Shown in pieces: positions 1 to 3,663 of a DNA stretch of 5,076 bases. A program made the translations under genes and the position numbers. The DNA is from Streptosporangiaceae bacterium (GTDB lineage Bacteria; Actinomycetota; Actinomycetes; Streptosporangiales; Streptosporangiaceae), in assembly GCA_025934635.1 (NCBI GenBank), contig JAICWX010000500.1, positions 1 through 5,076 of the forward strand, in the 5' to 3' direction. Numbering within the stretch: position 1 is the stretch's first letter; every line of letters starts with the position of its first letter. The notes beneath the pieces were generated by a model that did not search any database, was not told where the DNA came from, and saw only the letters and a program-made list of their open reading frames with translations.

Positions 1-180
1 CAGCGGCATCGTGATCGCCGCGCCGACGCCCTGGACGGCGCCGATCATCATCAGGCGGCGGCGCCCGAACCGGTCACCCAGCGCATTGGTCACGATGAGG
101 TTGTCCATCGAGATCATGAACACCGCGACGGAGCAGGCCAGCTAGGTCCCGAGCGGTTTTCTCATCGTGCCGTTCTCCAT
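1..180 (-). pseudogene. MFS drug exporter remnant (DHA2/EmrB-QacA type), 5' part only, nonsense codon and internal deletions
   Basis: Reading right to left from the ATG at 180, the frame gives a short N-terminus (MENGTMRKPLGT), then TAG at 144-142, then LACSVAVFMISMDNLIVTNAL, GDRFGRRRLMMIG and AVQGVGAAITMPL to the window edge. These are three recognisable MFS blocks: transmembrane helix 1 with the 'DN-IV-NAL' signature, the motif A loop GDRFGRRR, and the helix 4 'QGVGAA--MPL' segment. In intact DHA2-type exporters roughly 35-40 residues separate the first two blocks and roughly 25-30 separate the next two. Here they are directly fused (codons 34/35 and 47/48). The TAG stands where family members usually have Trp before helix 1, so a TGG-to-TAG change is likely. 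A G-run (complement of 186-191) could serve as a weak ribosome site. The remnant lies 22 bases downstream of the DUF998 gene on the same strand. What follows beyond the left edge is unknown. Calling it a broken exporter is secure; the exact subfamily is inferred. Confidence 0.82.
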
Positions 181-202
181 CCGTGCCCCCCGGCACAGGA
201 TG

Positions 203-841
203 TCAGCGAGCTCTGAAACGTCCCTGATACAGCGCTGAACCGGCGAGCACGGAGATCCAGCACATGCCCAGGCCGAGCAGGACCCGTTCGCTCACCCCGT
301 ACAGTTCGGTGCCCCAGGCGTACCGGAAGACGACCGCGGCCAGCACGGTGAGCACTGCCAGCGCGGCCGCCGCGCGCCGGGCCGCCCGGGCCGGGCCGTA
401 CCCGGCCACCAGCGCCATGGCCGCGATGGCCAGCGCGCCGGCGCCGATCGCGGCCCCGACGTGAACCTGGCTCACGACGGTGCGCGGCGCGCCGGGCTGG
501 TCCTTCGGCGCCAGGCCGGCCACGATGGCCGCCACCCCGTACAGGATGAGGCAGGCCGCCAGCGTACGCCCGTGGCGCCCGGCGTACGGCCGCACGGTGC
601 TGGCCCCGGCGATGACCAGCAGCCCGTAGACCGCGAAGGCCGCCCGCGCGGCCAGCGCCCAGCGCTCGCCCGGCGAGGCGAGCCGGCTCACCGCGTCCGA
701 CCACTGGTTGTAGCCCGGGGTCAGCGCGCCGATGACGATGACGGCGGCGGCGAACACCGCGGTACTGGCGGCCACGCAGCCCAGCCGCAGGCGGAACCAG
801 TCGGGCGAGGTCATCGCGGTGCTCCGGGTGAGGACAGTCAT
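203..841 (-). CDS. DUF998-type integral membrane protein
   Basis: This 212-residue, very hydrophobic protein has about six predicted membrane segments (near residues 20-40, 63-83, 93-111, 125-147, 156-173 and 185-205) and no enzymatic motif that I recognise. The pattern resembles the DUF998 family: a first helix followed by LTPGYNQWSDAVSRLASPGE (an extracytoplasmic P-G-Y--W-D-VS-L-A loop), a VSQVHVGAAIGAGA helix in the middle, and ERVLLGLGMCWISVLAG at the end. The family's function is not established. The ATG at 841 overlaps the stop of the upstream membrane gene in an ATGA arrangement, which implies translational coupling. The GGCGGG stretch upstream is only a modest ribosome site. A second ATG at codon 10 is possible, but it would break the overlap. 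The short polar tail (GRFRAR) is probably cytoplasmic. The real-gene call is firm; the family name is recognition by eye. Confidence 0.8.
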   Translation of the reverse strand: MTVLTRSTAMTSPDWFRLRLGCVAASTAVFAAAVIVIGALTPGYNQWSDAVSRLASPGERWALAARAAFAVYGLLVIAGASTVRPYAGRHGRTLAACLILYGVAAIVAGLAPKDQPGAPRTVVSQVHVGAAIGAGALAIAAMALVAGYGPARAARRAAAALAVLTVLAAVVFRYAWGTELYGVSERVLLGLGMCWISVLAGSALYQGRFRAR

Positions 842-1500
842 GCCGCACCCGCCTTGGACCGGGCCAGGACGAGCCCGGCGGCGGTGGCCCCGGTGAAGTT
901 GGCGACCAGGTCCCAGCTGGTGTTCCAGTAGCCGCCGGCGTGGGCCCCGTGATGCGCCAGGGTGGCGATGAACTCCACCATCTCGTTGAGGGCGCCCAGT
1001 CCGAGGGCGGCGCCGACAGCCAGCAGGACCAGCTCACCGCGGCGGCCATATGCGTGCGCGGCGGCGAGCATGTACCAGCAGGCGAACACGATGACGAAGC
1101 TGCAGTAGGCGTGCGCGAAATGGTCGTACTGCAGGTAGTGGGTGCCCAGCGACGGGCTGTACGGGCCGGCGTCCGCGTTGTACAGCACGTCGTGGCCGAC
1201 CCGGATGAGGCCGCCGGCCAGGGTCGCGATCGCCGCGATCGCCAGCCCGGCCGCCAGCAGCGGCGGCAGCACCACCCGGCGCAGCCCCACCACGGCCGCC
1301 GCGATGACCAGCACGGAGGACACGTAGCCGACGGTGCTCGGCGAATGGGTCGCGAACCCGTAGCCGGTGAAGCCGACGACGGCCGCCGCCGCGACCAGGA
1401 ACGAGCCGCGCTCGGCCGGGCTGAGCCGGGGACGCCGCGTCCGCGGCGGCGGCGAGATCTGCTCGGCCAGGGTCACGTCCGGGCTTTCATAAGTTGTCAT
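838..1500 (-). CDS. DUF2238/YjdF-like (VanZ-type architecture) integral membrane protein
   Basis: This is a 220-residue protein with a polar, Pro/Arg-rich cytoplasmic N-terminus (residues 1-31) followed by about six membrane segments (near 33-50, 57-73, 76-99, 128-148, 156-178 and 196-213). Conserved-looking polar residues sit inside or beside helices: YDHFAH (125-130, with D126, H127 and H130), NEMVEFI (172-178, with N172, E173 and E176) and WNTSWDLVANFTGA (192-205, with N193, D197 and N201). This spacing of D-H, N-E--E and N-T--D--N matches the DUF2238/YjdF group and is reminiscent of VanZ-like proteins. The biochemical role of these families is not settled; the intramembrane acidic and His residues hint at metal, lipid or proton handling (inference). 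It is the first gene of the minus-strand unit and overlaps the DUF998 gene by four bases. The only candidate ribosome site is the weak TGGGA just before the ATG. Real gene: confident. Family: moderate. Confidence 0.78.
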   Translation of the reverse strand: MTTYESPDVTLAEQISPPPRTRRPRLSPAERGSFLVAAAAVVGFTGYGFATHSPSTVGYVSSVLVIAAAVVGLRRVVLPPLLAAGLAIAAIATLAGGLIRVGHDVLYNADAGPYSPSLGTHYLQYDHFAHAYCSFVIVFACWYMLAAAHAYGRRGELVLLAVGAALGLGALNEMVEFIATLAHHGAHAGGYWNTSWDLVANFTGATAAGLVLARSKAGAA

Positions 1501-1516
1501 TATCCCAGACTGCTAC

Positions 1517-1528
1517 GGCGGTTCCGCC
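1517..1528 (-). promoter_or_regulatory. Short GC hairpin in the leader of the membrane-protein unit
   Basis: The arms GGCGG (1517-1521) and CCGCC (1524-1528) are perfect inverted repeats around a two-base centre. They lie 17-28 bases upstream of the start codon at 1500, in the presumed 5' leader of the minus-strand unit. With a two-base centre it would act better as a duplex-DNA binding site than as a stable RNA hairpin. It could also be chance in such GC-rich DNA. Confidence 0.25.
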
Positions 1529-1544
1529 CGGACATGAGCACACC

Positions 1545-1556
1545 TACTCATGAGTA
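1545..1556. promoter_or_regulatory. 12-bp perfect palindrome, possible repressor operator
   Basis: TACTCATGAGTA is a perfect inverted repeat centred between 1550 and 1551, about 50 bases upstream of the membrane-protein start at 1500. The flanking DNA (ACTAAGTA on its right) is unusually AT-rich for the window. A related half-site, CATGAGCA (1533-1540), repeats the CATGAGTA half 16 bases away. Size and symmetry fit a TetR- or MarR-type dimer operator, and the position fits control of the minus-strand unit. A TTGAGT hexamer (complement of 1569-1574) could be a -35 element, which would place the palindrome over the spacer and -10 region, but no convincing -10 box is seen. The regulator is not in the window. 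Confidence 0.45.
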
Positions 1557-1570
1557 ACTAAGTACGCGAC

Positions 1571-1729
1571 TCAACCCGCGGACCCGTCCTTGAGGTTTCC
1601 GTCCTTCAGGTCCCCGTCCTTCAGGTCACTGCGCAGCTCGCGCTTGAGGATCTTGCCGCTCATGCTCCGCGGCAGCGGCACGTCCCTGAGCACGAGCTGG
1701 CGGGGACGCTTGAAATGAGCCAGCGAGTC
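1571..1729 (-). pseudogene. Acyl-CoA ligase (AMP-binding family) C-terminal fragment
   Basis: About 53 codons remain, ending at the TGA at 1573-1571. The readable part is DSLAHFKRPRQLVLRDVPLP followed by RSMSGKILKRELR. This is the C-terminal subdomain of adenylate-forming ligases: the 'L--FK-PR' strand, the 'DLPRT-SGKILKR-LR' ending and the catalytic A10 lysine (codon at 1652-1654). Nothing ligase-like continues upstream in this frame beyond about 1729; the residues there are Arg/Gly/Asp-rich shadow translation. More than 400 residues of a normal ~500-residue enzyme are therefore missing, including the ATP-binding and substrate domains. The fragment cannot be active. Its tail carries a three-copy LKDG repeat that the family does not normally have. 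It stands 5'-to-5' with the plus-strand ligase remnant, and the two overlap slightly at 1715-1729. Confidence 0.8.
1586..1630 (-). repeat. Three-copy 15-bp tandem repeat in the ligase tail
   Basis: Units at 1586-1600, 1601-1615 and 1616-1630 share the core GTCCTTCAGGT or a close variant on the plus strand. Read on the minus strand they encode LKDGD, LKDGN and the preceding SDLKDG-type unit, so the period keeps frame. The repeats sit after the conserved LKRELR end of the ligase. They look like a late slippage expansion rather than part of the fold. Confidence 0.75.
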
Positions 1730-2157
1730 CGCGCCGACGCCGTCGCGGCCCTGTCGGCCGCGCTGGCGGCCCCGGTCACCTTCGTCGGTGTCGACGGCCC
1801 GCTGCCGGCCCTGATCGAGGCTCACGGCATCACCTTCATGGTCGCGGTCCCGACGATGGCGCTCGCGCTGATGCGGCACCCGGAGTTCACGTCGCGGGAC
1901 CTGTCCTCGATCCGCATGATCTTGTGCGGCGCGGCGCCCGTCCCGAGGACAGCATCATCACCGGCGGCCTGAACGTGTACCCGGCGGAGGTCGAGGCCGC
2001 CCTTATCAAGCTCGACGGCGTCCTGGACTGCGCCGCCTACGGTGTCCCGGACGAGAAGTGGGGCGAGGCGGTGGCGGCCTCCGTCGTGCTCGCTCCCGCC
2101 ACCCTCCCGCGCACCGCCTCCGGCAAGATCCTCCCCCGCGTCCTCCGCGCGCGCTTC
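1715..2157 (+). pseudogene. Acyl-CoA ligase (AMP-binding family) remnant with internal deletions and a frame change
   Basis: Secure homology starts at 1811 with LIEAHGITFMVAVPTMALAL and MRHPEFTSRDLSSIRMILCGAAPVP. This is the middle of the adenylation domain of FadD-type ligases, downstream of the ATP-binding loop. At 1943-1947 the coding frame changes. The next block is EDSIITGGLNVYPAEVE, then AALIKLDGVLDCAAYGVPDE and KWGEAVAASVVLAPA, which is the hinge and C-terminal subdomain. Some 150-200 residues that should lie between these blocks are absent. A second junction near 2098-2104 joins VVLAPA directly to LPRTASGKILPRVLR, dropping the usual ~35-45 residues ('L--FK-PR' region). The A10 lysine remains, but the SGKIL-K residue is Pro. 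The N-terminal half with the Thr/Ser/Gly-rich ATP loop is also missing. The 5' part (1715-1810), starting at an ATG, is not clearly ligase. The remnant ends at 2157, against the stop of the convergent M20 gene. Non-functional. Confidence 0.85.
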
Positions 2158-3451
2158 ACCGCACCCCGCAGTGCTCCAGTGCCACCAGGGTCAGCGCCCG
2201 CGCGGCCGTGAGCAGCTCACCGATCGGCACCGACTCGCGCGGCGCGTGCGCCCGGCTGGCGTCGCCCGGCCCGTAGTGCACGGTCGGCACGCCGCCCATG
2301 TTCGTCATCAGCCGCAGGTCGCTGCCGTACGGCGTGCCCCACCTCGCCTGGGCCTGGCTGGACACGGCCGCATGCGCGCGCTCGACCAGGCCGATGATGG
2401 CGGCGTCCGCGTCGGTCAGCCCGGGCGCGAACTGCCCGCCCCACCATTGCACCTCGACCGGGTTGTCCCGCAACCACGGGTCGGCGGCGGACGCCTCGGC
2501 GACGGCCTCCTCCAGGGCCCGCCGGGCATCCGCGACGTCCTCCCCGATGGCGACGCCCATCCGCCCGTCCGACGTCAGCCGGCCCGGGACCGAGGAGGCC
2601 CAGTCACCCGCCGCGATCGTGCCGAGCTCGATCGGGATCGGCAGGTCCCAGCGCTCCATGATCGGGTGCTTGACCGCGTTGCGCTCGGCCTCCAGGCGGC
2701 GCAGCGCGGCGAAGATCGGGATGAACTTCTCGATGGCGCTCACCCCGGAGGTCCGCCGCGACGCGTGCGTGGCGCGTCCGCGCACGGTGAGCCGGAAGGT
2801 GAGCGCGCCGCTGTTGCCCGGCGCGATGTCGAGCGAGGTGGGCTCGGGGATGACGCAGGCGTCCGCCCGCCACCCCCGGCGCAGCATCGCGTAGGTACCC
2901 AGGCCGCCGTCTTCCTCGCCCACCACCGTGCCGAGGATCAGGTCGCCGCGCAGCGGCACCGCGAGCGCCGCGAAGGCCCGCACGGTCCACAGCGAGGCGA
3001 CCAGCCCGGCCTTCATGTCGCACGCCCCGCGCCCGTACACCGTGTCCGCCGACACCGAGCCGGAGAACGGCACCTGGTCACCCCACGGATCCAGGTCCCC
3101 GGGCGGCACCACGTCGACGTGGGCGTTGAGCATCAGCGAGGCGCCGTCGCCGCTCCCCGGCAGGCGCCCGACCGTGCCCTGCGCCTCCGCCCGGTCCACC
3201 TCCGTCCCCGGGAAGTCCCCGGCCGCGACCGTCTCGGCCATCGGGATCGGCCAGGCGTCCACCTCGAGCCCGTCACCGGCCAGCCGCTCGCCGAGCACGC
3301 CCTGGATGGTGTTCTCGTCAGCGCTGCCCGAGATGCTCGGCACCCGCACCAGCCCAGCCAGGTCGCTGACCATTTCCGCCGCGTGCCCGTCGAGGTAGTC
3401 GAGCAGGCGCGAACGCCAGACCCTGACAGCTGGATCAGCGGGCTCGTTCAT
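2156..3451 (-). CDS. M20-family metallopeptidase/deacylase (ArgE/DapE type)
   Basis: This complete 431-residue protein should be a cytosolic di-zinc amidohydrolase that removes an acyl group from, or cleaves, an N-acylated amino acid or small peptide. Visible motifs in order: LNAHVDVVPPGDLDPWG (H111 binds metal, D113), YGRGACDMKAGL (bridging D145), VVGEEDGG (E179 general base, E180 metal), IPEP (E203 metal), RGRATHAS (H229, lid-domain His) and YGPGDASRAHAPRESV (H402 metal). Metal and catalytic residues are all present. The region around residues 210-330 fits the dimerisation lid. Length suits the ArgE/DapE-type deacylases of about 380-430 residues; the substrate cannot be read from sequence. 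The ATG at 3451 is supported by AAAGGA upstream at ten bases. No partner pathway genes lie beside it, so a catabolic or salvage role is only a guess. It converges on the ligase remnant. Confidence 0.93.
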   Translation of the reverse strand: MNEPADPAVRVWRSRLLDYLDGHAAEMVSDLAGLVRVPSISGSADENTIQGVLGERLAGDGLEVDAWPIPMAETVAAGDFPGTEVDRAEAQGTVGRLPGSGDGASLMLNAHVDVVPPGDLDPWGDQVPFSGSVSADTVYGRGACDMKAGLVASLWTVRAFAALAVPLRGDLILGTVVGEEDGGLGTYAMLRRGWRADACVIPEPTSLDIAPGNSGALTFRLTVRGRATHASRRTSGVSAIEKFIPIFAALRRLEAERNAVKHPIMERWDLPIPIELGTIAAGDWASSVPGRLTSDGRMGVAIGEDVADARRALEEAVAEASAADPWLRDNPVEVQWWGGQFAPGLTDADAAIIGLVERAHAAVSSQAQARWGTPYGSDLRLMTNMGGVPTVHYGPGDASRAHAPRESVPIGELLTAARALTLVALEHCGVR

Positions 3452-3461
3452 CGGCGCGGAA

Positions 3462-3467
3462 TCCTTT
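3462..3467 (-). promoter_or_regulatory. Ribosome binding site of the M20 gene
   Basis: The complement reads AAAGGA, ten bases before the ATG at 3451-3449. This is the clearest Shine-Dalgarno sequence in the window and decides the start of the M20 gene, since no earlier in-frame start has a comparable site. Confidence 0.6.
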
Positions 3468-3540
3468 CGCTCAGATATGCCTCATTGGCTTCCAGTGTTA
3501 CCCGCGCGTGGATGTGACGCTCATGGCCGCCACCCAGTCG

Positions 3541-3613
3541 ACTGATCACTAAAAATCTTAAAATTTGAGTTCGATGTACTTATTGTTGATCTTGTATGAT
3601 GCTAAGTTTGTTC
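3541..3613. promoter_or_regulatory. AT-rich divergent promoter region between the M20 and DUF222 genes
   Basis: This ~70-base stretch is strikingly AT-rich against the surrounding DNA and lies between two divergently transcribed genes. Toward the plus strand, TATGAT at 3595-3600 is a good -10 hexamer, about 60 bases before the DUF222 start. No strong -35 lies at the right distance (TTGAGT at 3565-3570 is too far). Toward the minus strand, TAAGAT (complement of 3555-3560) is a possible -10 for the M20 gene, again without a clear -35. An imperfect 13-bp dyad, CTTAAAATTTGAG, spans 3557-3569, and TGATCA sits at 3543-3548. The rest of the intergenic space (3468-3540) shows nothing specific. Confidence 0.5.
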
Positions 3614-3616
3614 TGA

Positions 3617-3630
3617 GCGGAGGTCTCCGC
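3617..3630. promoter_or_regulatory. 14-bp inverted repeat in the leader of the DUF222 gene
   Basis: GCGGAG and CTCCGC flank a two-base centre (GT), just downstream of the likely -10 at 3595-3600 and 34 bases before the start codon at 3664. The location at the expected transcription start or early leader suits an operator or a small leader hairpin. It contains GGAGG, but no usable in-frame start follows it, because TGA at 3658-3660 closes the frame upstream of the ATG. Confidence 0.35.
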
Positions 3631-3663
3631 GGAACCCTTTCCCCTTAGCCGGCCAGGTGAGTC

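Noticed and set aside
142..144. TAG in the MFS frame as a recoded or read-through codon
   Set aside because: The same frame also lacks two long inter-helix segments, so the product could not fold as a transporter. Simple loss of function explains everything.
162..1557. Additional frames on both strands overlapping the two membrane-protein genes
   Set aside because: They give Arg/Gly/His-rich products without membrane segments or motifs, whereas the accepted frames give coherent six-helix proteins with an ATGA overlap.
2042..3517. A long open frame (about 490 codons) on the plus strand across the M20 gene
   Set aside because: It is Arg/His/Pro/Gly-rich with no family resemblance and lies antisense to a gene with all M20 motifs. 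In high-GC DNA such long shadow frames are expected.
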